A DNA stretch of 6,129 nucleotides, taken from the NCBI GenBank assembly GCA_016207465.1, contig JACQPP010000094.1:1-6129 (forward strand), written 5' to 3'. The stretch's first letter is position 1; every line of letters begins with the position of its first letter. The notes beneath the pieces were generated by a model. The model searched no databases and had not been told where the DNA came from. It saw only the letters and a list, made by a program, of their open reading frames with translations. Shown one piece after another: positions 1 through 4,665 of this stretch. The position numbers were made by a program, and so were the translations under genes. This DNA is from Methanobacteriota archaeon (lineage in GTDB: Archaea > Halobacteriota > Syntropharchaeia > JACQPP01).

Positions 1-143
1 CCAAGATGCTGGAGCCCCTCGTGACCCCCTTCCGCGGGGGCCTCCGGGGGGCCCTGGGCAACCCCGCCGCCCTCCCCGCCCTCCTCGCCTTCGCAGCCAT
101 CCAGGCCCTGGCGGTCATCTACCTCATCCGCCGACGCTGGTAG
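1..143 (+). CDS. C-terminal end of a membrane protein (partial, 5' end outside window)
   Basis: The open frame enters the window from the left (first full codon at position 3) and stops at TAG 141-143. The visible 46 residues contain one clear hydrophobic segment of about 20 residues (ALPALLAFAAIQALAVIYLI), followed at once by the basic tail RRRW. That is the pattern of a last transmembrane helix with a positively charged, probably cytoplasmic, C-terminus. Codon use is the C/G-ending style of the rest of the window, so it reads as a genuine gene end. An in-frame ATG at position 6 exists, but nothing around it suggests a start. The family cannot be identified from this fragment; a transporter permease or a membrane-anchored enzyme would both fit. 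Confidence 0.7.
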   Translation, partial: KMLEPLVTPFRGGLRGALGNPAALPALLAFAAIQALAVIYLIRRRW

Positions 144-150
144 AGCCCTG

Positions 151-168
151 AAGCATATTTTGATATCC
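151..168 (+). promoter_or_regulatory. TATA-like archaeal promoter for the roadblock gene
   Basis: After the upstream stop codon the sequence turns abruptly AT-rich (AAGCATATTTTGATATCC) in an otherwise very GC-rich window. It resembles the element before the gene at 1843 (AAAGCAACATTTATTATCC), sharing AAGCA, TTT and TATCC in the same order. The AT core lies about 33 bases before ATG 190, the spacing expected for a TATA box serving a transcript with almost no leader. Inferred from composition, the shared motif and the position. Confidence 0.5.
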
Positions 169-189
169 TCCATGGGCGTTCCTACCCTC

Positions 190-573
190 ATGGCCGCCGG
201 AGGCACGCTCACCGAGACCCTGAAGAAGCTGACGGCCGCCTTCGAGGCCGACATCGGGGCCTCCAAGGCGAGCGCCCTGGTCACGAACGACGGGCTGGTC
301 ATCTCCTCCCACATCACCGACCCCACGGTGGACCCCGAACTGGTCCCCGCCCTCATCTCCGTGCTCCTCACCTCGGCGGGGCGCGCGGGGGCCCAGCTGA
401 ACCGGGGCCCCCTGGAGAAGATGATGGTGACCTACAAGAACGGGAAGATAGTGGCCATCCCGGTGAGCCCCAAGGTCTTCTTCCTCACGGTGGTGCCCCC
501 GGACGCCGCCGAGGGGCTCATCATGATCCAGATGGAGAGGTACGCGAAGAAGTTCGACCAGGTGCTCACCTAG
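190..573 (+). CDS. Roadblock/LC7 domain protein
   Basis: A 127-residue protein consisting of a single roadblock/LC7 domain. The family mark is the strand-turn-strand SALVTNDGLVISSHI (about residues 28-42), then a helix (about 49-68), a second strand pair TYKNGKIVAIPVSPKVFFLTVV (in two parts, about 81-102) and a closing amphipathic helix (about 107-126). Roadblock proteins dimerise and, in bacteria and archaea, act with small Ras-like GTPases (the MglB type regulates MglA) or as scaffolds; no GTPase gene is visible here. Start choice: ATG 190 lies at the right distance from the TATA-like box and begins just before the first helix (TLTETLKKLTAAFEA). TTG 160 and ATG 172 are in frame, but TTG 160 falls inside the promoter element. 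The next gene starts 26 bases after the stop on the same strand, so the roadblock protein may serve the membrane DUF835 protein that follows. Family assignment is firm; the partner is inference. Confidence 0.88.
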   Translation: MAAGGTLTETLKKLTAAFEADIGASKASALVTNDGLVISSHITDPTVDPELVPALISVLLTSAGRAGAQLNRGPLEKMMVTYKNGKIVAIPVSPKVFFLTVVPPDAAEGLIMIQMERYAKKFDQVLT

Positions 574-599
574 AACGAAACTTCCGCCGACACCCGACC

Positions 600-1799
600 A
601 TGGTTGAACCCTCCGCACTGCTCTCCCTGGGGGCGGCTGCGGCCTCCGGGGCCCTGGGGGCACTGGTGTTCCTGCGGGGTCCCCGGGAGCGGTTCAGCCG
701 GCTCTTCCTCTTCTGGACGCTGCTGGTGGCCCTCTGGCAGCTGCTGGGGTTCCAGGTGCAGGGCGCCCCCACCCCGGAGGAGGCCCTCCGGTGGGCCCGG
801 CTCCGCTCGATTCCCCTGGTGTTCCTCCCCTTCGGCTTCTTCCACATGGCCTACGCCTACGCCGCCGAGGGGGAGACCCCCGGGAGGCTCCCCGGGCCCC
901 GGCCCCTGCTCCCCCTCTACTACCTCCTCCCCGGGGCCCCCTTCCTCCTCCTGGCCCTGGGCCCCGGCGCCCTCTGGATGTCCGAGGCACAGCGGGGCCC
1001 CTGGGGGTGGACGTTCCTCTATGGGCCCGCCTTCCTCTTCTTCGCCGTCTACCTCCTGGCCAACGGCCTCGGGGGGGTGATGTTCCTCCTCCGCTCCTAC
1101 CTCAAGGTCCCCGACATCCAGGAGCGGAAGAGGACCCGAAGCCTGCTCCTGGGGGTCGCCCCCCTCTTCACCCTCGGGGTGGCAGGCGACTTCTTCCTCC
1201 CCCTCCTGGAGGCCCCCGGCCCCGAGACCTCCCCCTTCCTGGTGCTCCTCATGGCCGCCACGGTGGGCGCCCTGGCCACGGAGAAGGGGGTCCTCCGGCC
1301 GGTGCACCAAGCGGTCCGCCCCGTCTTCCGCTACCGGCTGGAGGAGGGGACCACCGCCGTCGTGGACGAGAAGAGCCCCCGGGTGTCCCTGGAGGCATTC
1401 TACGACCACGTGGCCCGGGGCCACCGGGGCCTCTGCATCTCCCCCACGGAGCCCGACGTGCTCCGCAAGAGATACCCCCTCGAGGGGGTCACCTTCTACT
1501 GGATCACAGAGGCCCACGGGGAAACCACCATCTACCCCGTGGAACTGGAGCGCATCGGCTGGACCGTCCGCGAATTCGCCGAGACCCACCACCCCAGCGT
1601 CATCCTGGTGGACGGCCTCACCGCCCTGGCGGCCCGCAACGGATTCGACCCCGCCCACAAGCTCTTCCAGGCCCTCCAGGCATCCACCGGCGAATTCAAG
1701 TCCCTCCTCCTCCTCCCCATTGATTTCGACGCCCTGGAGCCCGACCAGCGCCCCCTCCTCCAGCAGGGCGTCCGGATGCTCCAGTCCGGGAAAACTTAG
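600..1799 (+). CDS. Seven-helix membrane receptor-like protein with C-terminal DUF835 domain
   Basis: A 399-residue two-part protein. Residues 1 to about 228 hold seven hydrophobic segments (roughly 6-26, 33-53, 70-89, 102-122, 139-163, 181-201, 211-228) in a pattern like the 7TM sensor region at the N-terminus of some histidine kinases, including the aromatic W46 and the F78-GFFH-M83 region. Residues about 247-395 are a DUF835 domain: GLCIS (277-281), then LRKRY, a central WI (301-302), the acidic strand VILVDGL (334-340), N347-GF and the strand LLLLPID (369-375). No kinase, HAMP or phospho-acceptor motifs are seen, so the membrane sensor appears to signal through DUF835 instead of a kinase. 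A Walker A loop is absent. ATG 600 is the only sensible start; it lacks a clear Shine-Dalgarno and sits 26 bases after the roadblock stop, suggesting a shared transcript. The ligand is unknown. Domain assignments rest on motif recognition. Confidence 0.85.
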   Translation: MVEPSALLSLGAAAASGALGALVFLRGPRERFSRLFLFWTLLVALWQLLGFQVQGAPTPEEALRWARLRSIPLVFLPFGFFHMAYAYAAEGETPGRLPGPRPLLPLYYLLPGAPFLLLALGPGALWMSEAQRGPWGWTFLYGPAFLFFAVYLLANGLGGVMFLLRSYLKVPDIQERKRTRSLLLGVAPLFTLGVAGDFFLPLLEAPGPETSPFLVLLMAATVGALATEKGVLRPVHQAVRPVFRYRLEEGTTAVVDEKSPRVSLEAFYDHVARGHRGLCISPTEPDVLRKRYPLEGVTFYWITEAHGETTIYPVELERIGWTVREFAETHHPSVILVDGLTALAARNGFDPAHKLFQALQASTGEFKSLLLLPIDFDALEPDQRPLLQQGVRMLQSGKT

Positions 1800-1800
1800 C

Positions 1801-1820
1801 AAAGCAACATTTATTATCCG
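1801..1820 (+). promoter_or_regulatory. TATA-like archaeal promoter for the helical protein-KaiC pair
   Basis: The 43-base gap after the membrane DUF835 gene begins with an AT-rich block, AAAGCAACATTTATTATCCG, followed by a pyrimidine-rich stretch up to ATG 1843. The CATTTATTATCC core centres about 30 bases before the ATG, and the block resembles the element at 151-168 in motif and spacing. This implies that the 1843-2891 pair can be transcribed separately from the roadblock/7TM pair, with a very short leader. Read by eye; no transcript start is known. Confidence 0.55.
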
Positions 1821-1842
1821 CCTTTGCCCTCTGTCTGTTGCC

Positions 1843-2211
1843 ATGGCCGTGCCCACGGAACTCCGCCAGAAACTGGAGGCCCGCTACAGCGGCAAGGTCC
1901 TCAAGGACGCCCTCATCTTCCTCGACGTCTACGGCGCATCCGAGAAGGACCTGACCCCCGCCCAGGTGGCCGAGATGGGCCGGAAGGTGGAGGACAGCCT
2001 CTCCCGCGTTCTGGAGGAGATGCTCGGCAAAGGTGTGGCCGGAAAGATTCTTGACCTCAGCCGGAGCAAGAAGAGCCAGGATGTCTACGACAACCTCTTC
2101 GGGTTCGTGGAATACTGGAAGGGGCTCCTCGGCATGATTGAATACGTCTCCGGCATCGCCGGCATGAACATGATCAACTCCCTCCTGGAGGAGCGCCTCC
2201 GAGGACGCTGA
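1843..2211 (+). CDS. Unrecognised small helical protein coupled to a KaiC-like ATPase
   Basis: A 122-residue protein I cannot assign to a family. It is predicted to be almost all helix: LRQKLEARYSGKVLKDALIF (7-26), an acidic turn GASEKDL (31-37), AQVAEMGRKVEDSLSRVLEE (40-59), a middle segment (61-75), then YDNLFGFVEYWKGLLGMIEY (82-101) and a final glycine/methionine-rich segment GIAGMNMINSLLEERLRG (104-121). No signal peptide, cysteine pair or nucleotide-binding motif is seen. The segment at about 86-112 is mildly hydrophobic and could pack against a partner or a membrane surface. The frame is open upstream, but ATG 1843 fits the TATA-like box at 1801-1820 and upstream residues are shadow-like (serine/proline). 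Its TGA overlaps the KaiC-like ATG by one base (TGATG), so the two are probably made together. Inference: a dedicated adaptor or regulator of that ATPase. Confidence 0.78.
   Translation: MAVPTELRQKLEARYSGKVLKDALIFLDVYGASEKDLTPAQVAEMGRKVEDSLSRVLEEMLGKGVAGKILDLSRSKKSQDVYDNLFGFVEYWKGLLGMIEYVSGIAGMNMINSLLEERLRGR
2201..2204 (+). promoter_or_regulatory. Ribosome binding site inside the upstream gene, for the KaiC-like ATPase
   Basis: GAGG lies six bases before ATG 2211, inside the last codons of the upstream gene. Together with the TGATG overlap it supports translational coupling and fixes the ATPase start. First genes of transcription units in this window lack such a site. Confidence 0.55.
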
Positions 2212-2891
2212 TGGCCATCGAGCGCGTCTCCACCGGCATCGCGGGTCTCGACGCCATGACCGAGGGGGGATTCCCCCGGGGCTACGCCATCTCCCTCCTC
2301 GGCGGCCCCGGCGCGGGGAAGACCCTCTTCTCCACCCAGTTCCTCATGGAGGGGGTCAAGAAGGGGGAGAAGGGGCTCTTCGTCTCCTACGAGGTGATGC
2401 GCGGCCAGATGCAGGAGGAGGGCCTCCGCCTCGGCTGGAACCTGGAGGAGAGCGAGAAGGCCGGACAGATGATGTTCCTCGGCCTCCCCAAGTTCGACAC
2501 CGAGCCCATCGGCAAGGCCATCCAGGACATGGGGGTCCGCCGCGTGGTCATCGACAGCCTCAACGTCCTCTCCGACATCACCGAGAAGGAGGGGGGCGAG
2601 CTGCGGACCATCCTGCGGAACTTCATCATCGGCCTCAAACTCCAGAACATCACCAGCGTCCTCATCTCCGAGGTGGACTCCGCCGAACTCACCGGCCTCA
2701 CCTTCAGCAAGACCGACTTCATCGTGGATGGGGTCATCCTCCTCAGCACCCTCCTCCGGGAGGAGACCGTCATCCCCACCATCAAAATCGTCAAGATGCG
2801 GGGGACGCGCCACGACCGCCAGACCCGCCCCTTCGAGTTCACCCCCCAGGGAATCAAAGTCCACAACACCCAGACCATCCTCAAGAGATAA
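2211..2891 (+). CDS. Single-domain KaiC-like (RecA-superfamily) ATPase
   Basis: A 226-residue protein with one complete KaiC-like domain. Visible motifs: the entry GIAGLDAMTEGGFPRG (9-24), Walker A GGPGAGKT (31-38, K37), the strand LFVSYE (56-61) carrying E61, Walker B RVVIDSLNVL (111-120, D115), the strand TSVLISE (148-154), IVDGVILL (171-178) and the basic KMRGTRH (195-201) that in the family reaches the neighbouring subunit's ATP. KaiC-family ATPases form hexameric rings and in archaea are thought to act as signalling hubs, the ArlH/FlaH archaellum protein being one known case. Here the second of the usual two adjacent acidic residues is replaced: EE becomes E61-V62, so hydrolysis may be slow or altered. 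No second KaiC domain and no KaiA or KaiB genes are present, so a circadian clock role is not supported. It is coupled to the helical gene upstream by a one-base overlap. Confidence 0.92.
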   Translation: MAIERVSTGIAGLDAMTEGGFPRGYAISLLGGPGAGKTLFSTQFLMEGVKKGEKGLFVSYEVMRGQMQEEGLRLGWNLEESEKAGQMMFLGLPKFDTEPIGKAIQDMGVRRVVIDSLNVLSDITEKEGGELRTILRNFIIGLKLQNITSVLISEVDSAELTGLTFSKTDFIVDGVILLSTLLREETVIPTIKIVKMRGTRHDRQTRPFEFTPQGIKVHNTQTILKR

Positions 2892-2952
2892 CTCCGGGGA
2901 ACCCCAGATTTCGAGGACGAAAGACGCCTACCACGGCTGCACAACGGGTTTT

Positions 2953-3023
2953 ATCCGCAGATTACGCAGATGACACAGATTTTCCTGTTTGGGCCATCTG
3001 CGCTATCTGCGTCATCTGCGGAT
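2953..3023. repeat. Long imperfect inverted repeat built from 9-base units
   Basis: Two 28-base arms (2953-2980 and 2996-3023) are complementary at 24 of 28 positions around a 15-base loop; one further position could pair as G-U in RNA. Each arm is three 9-base units: the right arm reads ATCTGCGCT, ATCTGCGTC, ATCTGCGGA, and the left arm read on the minus strand gives ATCTGTGTC, ATCTGCGTA, ATCTGCGGA. It lies in the 216-base gap between the KaiC-like gene (stop 2891) and the soluble DUF835 gene. If transcribed it would form a strong hairpin after the KaiC-like message, with a modest T-rich stretch (TTTCCTGTTT) in the loop and no clean T-run directly after it. It could be a 3'-end or processing element, or a dispersed intergenic repeat. 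The rest of the gap (2892-2952) shows only a minor GGGGAACCCC hairpin and no gene. Confidence 0.75.
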
Positions 3024-3064
3024 TCGTCGTTACAGGGGCGCGAAGGGGGTCTTTGCCACAGGTT

Positions 3065-3076
3065 CATTTTTTATCT
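3065..3076 (+). promoter_or_regulatory. TATA-like archaeal promoter for the soluble DUF835 gene
   Basis: CATTTTTTATCT matches the CATTTATTATCC core of the promoter-like element at 1808-1819 in 10 of 12 positions. It starts 43 bases before ATG 3108, about eight bases further than in the other case, allowing a short leader that would overlap the end of the repeat at 3080-3098. No Shine-Dalgarno precedes the ATG. Confidence 0.45.
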
Positions 3077-3079
3077 TTG

Positions 3080-3098
3080 AAATCCGTGTAATCTGTGG
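3080..3098 (+). repeat. Direct copy of the ATCTGYGNN repeat, left of the DUF835 gene
   Basis: AAATCCGTGTAATCTGTGG contains two degenerate 9-base units in the same orientation as the right arm of the hairpin at 2996-3023. It lies just before ATG 3108, separated by a T-run (TTTTTT). It matches the copy just after the same gene (3763-3781) at 15 of 19 positions. Confidence 0.65.
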
Positions 3099-3107
3099 TT
3101 TTTTCGT

Positions 3108-3764
3108 ATGCCCAAGGAGAAGAGCCCCCGGGGCCCCCCCGGGGAAAATGAGGGGGAGGCGCGCCACCTGCCCGCCCCCACCAACACCCTCCGGGCCCTC
3201 CGCGCCCTCAAGCCCGGGGCCACCTACCTCGTGAAGGAGCGGAAGCCCCGACGCACCTTCGAGATGTTCTTCGCCCTCATCGAGGCGGGCCACCCCGCCA
3301 TCTGCATCTCCCGCGTCCACCCCGAACAGCTCCGGAAGATGCACCCCGCCCGCTTCTCCATGAAATGGCTCAGCCAAGACGAGGCCACCGAACACTCCCT
3401 CCGCCCCACCAACCCCGGAGTGCTGCTCAGCACCCTCTACGAGTTCATGGAGAAAAACCGGGAGAGCACGGTGCTCCTCGACGGCCTCGAATACCTCGTC
3501 ACCAACAACACCTTCAACTCCATCCTCAAATCCGTGGACGCCCTCCAGGAGGCCGTGGTCCTCCACCGCGCCATCCTCCTCCTCCCCGTGGACCCCCAGG
3601 CATTCGACCCCAAGGAGATGGCCCTCCTCGAGCGCAACATGCGGGTGCTCAACCTCCAGGGCCGCCGCCGCCCCGGCGACACCGACCCGGAGACCGAGTG
3701 GCTCTCCCTCGCCCTCAAGCCCCTGAAAGGAAACTCGCCCGAACTGGAGGACGAAGAGGAATAA
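3108..3764 (+). CDS. Soluble stand-alone DUF835 protein
   Basis: A 218-residue protein without membrane segments. Residues 1 to about 28 are a disordered charged/proline leader. The DUF835 domain covers about 36-184: GATYLVKE (37-44), the helix TFEMFFALIEAG (50-61), the strand and turn AICISRVHPEQLRK (64-77), WLS (87-89), the helix LLSTLYEFMEKN (106-117), the strand TVLLDGLEYL (121-130), N133-N134-F136, and the strand ILLLPVDP (156-163) followed by ALLERNMRVL (172-181). A basic RRRPGD linker and a strongly acidic end (LEDEEE) follow. DUF835 is a mainly archaeal family of unknown function, often seen on sensor proteins. It is a distant paralogue of the C-terminal half of the 600-1799 protein but lacks a sensor, so it could compete with or relay from that protein. 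It is followed only 24 bases later by the end of the convergent RHH-KaiC gene. ATG 3108 is the natural start; the next in-frame ATG (codon 53) lies inside the domain. Confidence 0.87.
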   Translation: MPKEKSPRGPPGENEGEARHLPAPTNTLRALRALKPGATYLVKERKPRRTFEMFFALIEAGHPAICISRVHPEQLRKMHPARFSMKWLSQDEATEHSLRPTNPGVLLSTLYEFMEKNRESTVLLDGLEYLVTNNTFNSILKSVDALQEAVVLHRAILLLPVDPQAFDPKEMALLERNMRVLNLQGRRRPGDTDPETEWLSLALKPLKGNSPELEDEEE

Positions 3765-3781
3765 ATCTGCGAAATCTGCGG
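3763..3781 (+). repeat. Direct copy of the ATCTGYGNN repeat, right of the DUF835 gene
   Basis: AAATCTGCGAAATCTGCGG begins within the TAA stop of the DUF835 gene (3762-3764) and contains two 9-base units in the same direction as the copy at 3080-3098. It fills most of the 24-base space between the two converging stop codons. The two copies bracket the DUF835 gene as direct repeats. Confidence 0.65.
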
Positions 3782-3788
3782 CTCCGTG

Positions 3789-4616
3789 CTACCGCTCGGC
3801 CACCAGCGGCCCGAGCATCTGGAGCCCCTGCTTGCCTACCTCCACCTGGAAGCGCCTCATGCTGTGCTTGGTGGCCCGCATCTTCCGCACCTGGAGGTAG
3901 CGCAGCACCTCGTCCCGAGTCTCCACCGTCCCCATCTGCAGGATGCCGTCCCCCATGAAGTCCATGGGGTCCGAGGCCCCCTCCTGGGAGGAGGGCTTCT
4001 CCGTGATGAGCAGCGTGGTCACCCCGTTCTCCTTGAGGACCTTCAGGAGGCTCCTCCAGGAGTCGGAGGCCCGCAGCTCCTGGGGCGTGTGGAAGAGGTT
4101 GATGGAGTCGAAGACCACCCGCTTCGCCCCGTAGCGGAGGATGAGATTCTGCATCTCGTCAATGGGGAGGCGGGAGAAGCCGATGAGGTCCAGCCTCTCG
4201 TTCTCCACCTCGTGCTTCAGGTCCCACCCGAAGGACAGGCAGTGGCGGGCGAGCTGTTCGGCGGTCTCCTCCGCCGAGAAGCAGATGCCCCGCTCCTTCT
4301 TCGCCACCCCCGCCTGGAGGAACTGCATCGCCAGGGTGGTCTTCCCGCACCCCGGCGGCCCCGTCACAACCACCAGGAACCCCTCCGGGATGCCCCCCTC
4401 CAGGGCCCTGTCGAGGGCCGCGACCCCGGTCTCCTTCCGCTTGATGACCGCCACGAAGTCCCCAATCACCAGCCGGTGGCCGTGCTTCCTCCGGTCATAC
4501 TCCACCAGCGCCTTCTCGATGACCGACTTCTGGTCCCCCAGTTCCTGCTTGTGCTTCTCCAGCAACTGGAATATCTCCTCATCCAGGAGAGTGTGGAGGT
4601 CCCGCTTCCGCGCCAT
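3789..4616 (-). CDS. Ribbon-helix-helix / KaiC-like ATPase fusion
   Basis: A 275-residue two-domain protein. Residues about 5-43 have the RHH (CopG/Arc-type) pattern: a strand RDLHTLL, helix A DEEIFQLLEKHKQEL, a turn G27-D28, and helix B KSVIEKALVEYDRR. RHH domains dimerise and put the strand into the DNA major groove. After a linker (44-60) comes a complete KaiC-like domain: ETGVAALDRALEGGIPEG (62-79), Walker A GPPGCGKT (86-93, K92), ICFSAEE with both acidic residues (E116, E117), Walker B RVVFDSINLF (166-175, D170), the strand TLLITE (201-206) and KMRATKH (245-251). All ATPase residues are present, so it should bind and hydrolyse ATP. Start: ATG 4616 places an upstream AT-rich/palindromic element at TATA distance; GTG 4628 is in frame and would add four residues. 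It converges with the soluble DUF835 gene. Inferred role: an ATP-controlled transcription regulator. The ATPase call is firm and the RHH call fairly firm. Confidence 0.9.
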   Translation of the reverse strand: MARKRDLHTLLDEEIFQLLEKHKQELGDQKSVIEKALVEYDRRKHGHRLVIGDFVAVIKRKETGVAALDRALEGGIPEGFLVVVTGPPGCGKTTLAMQFLQAGVAKKERGICFSAEETAEQLARHCLSFGWDLKHEVENERLDLIGFSRLPIDEMQNLILRYGAKRVVFDSINLFHTPQELRASDSWRSLLKVLKENGVTTLLITEKPSSQEGASDPMDFMGDGILQMGTVETRDEVLRYLQVRKMRATKHSMRRFQVEVGKQGLQMLGPLVAER

Positions 4617-4638
4617 GTCCCTGTCCACAAACTACCCT

Positions 4639-4652
4639 TTCATGTACATGAA
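4639..4652. promoter_or_regulatory. Perfect 14-base palindrome at the promoter of the RHH-KaiC gene (candidate operator)
   Basis: TTCATGTACATGAA is its own reverse complement over all 14 bases and lies in the 49-base gap between the zinc-ribbon membrane gene and the RHH-KaiC gene. Relative to ATG 4616 it spans -36 to -23, the place where the other promoters in this window have their TATA-like box. A bound dimer would therefore block transcription factor access. I saw no second copy in the window. Confidence 0.5.
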
Positions 4653-4665
4653 CATTGCGATGTGT

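Noticed and set aside
160..189. TTG 160 or ATG 172 as start of the roadblock protein
   Set aside because: TTG 160 lies inside the TATA-like element, and ATG 172 leaves too little distance to it. The added residues are outside the roadblock fold. ATG 172 cannot be fully excluded.
1720..1842. Upstream extension of the small helical protein to 1720
   Set aside because: It overlaps the end of the DUF835 gene, gives Ser/Pro-rich shadow residues, and runs through the AT-rich promoter element. ATG 1843 fits better.
570..1856. Long minus-strand open frame (428 codons) opposite the 7TM-DUF835 gene
   Set aside because: Its translation is dominated by Gly, Glu, Pro, His and Leu with no recognisable domain, as expected opposite a gene with C/G-ending codons. 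The plus-strand frame has membrane helices and a real domain.
2181..2204. Small hairpins (CCTCC/GGAGG type) just before the KaiC-like start as a translation switch
   Set aside because: Stems are about five bases, lie within coding sequence rich in CTC and GAG codons, and arise easily by composition.
2211..2891. Circadian clock KaiC
   Set aside because: It has a single domain only, and no KaiA or KaiB gene is in the window. The wider archaeal KaiC-like family is a better fit.
2893..2908. GGGGAACCCC hairpin after the KaiC-like stop as a terminator
   Set aside because: The stem is four bases with a two-base loop and has no T-run behind it; too weak to call.
2953..3098. CRISPR array suggested by the repeated ATCTGCG units
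   Set aside because: Units are 9 bases, contiguous, degenerate and in both orientations; there are no spacers of constant length and no cas genes.
4617..4628. GTG 4628 as start of the RHH-KaiC protein
   Set aside because: It would bring the start to only about 17 bases from the palindrome centre and adds just four residues before the RHH strand. ATG 4616 matches the promoter spacing of other genes here, though GTG remains possible.
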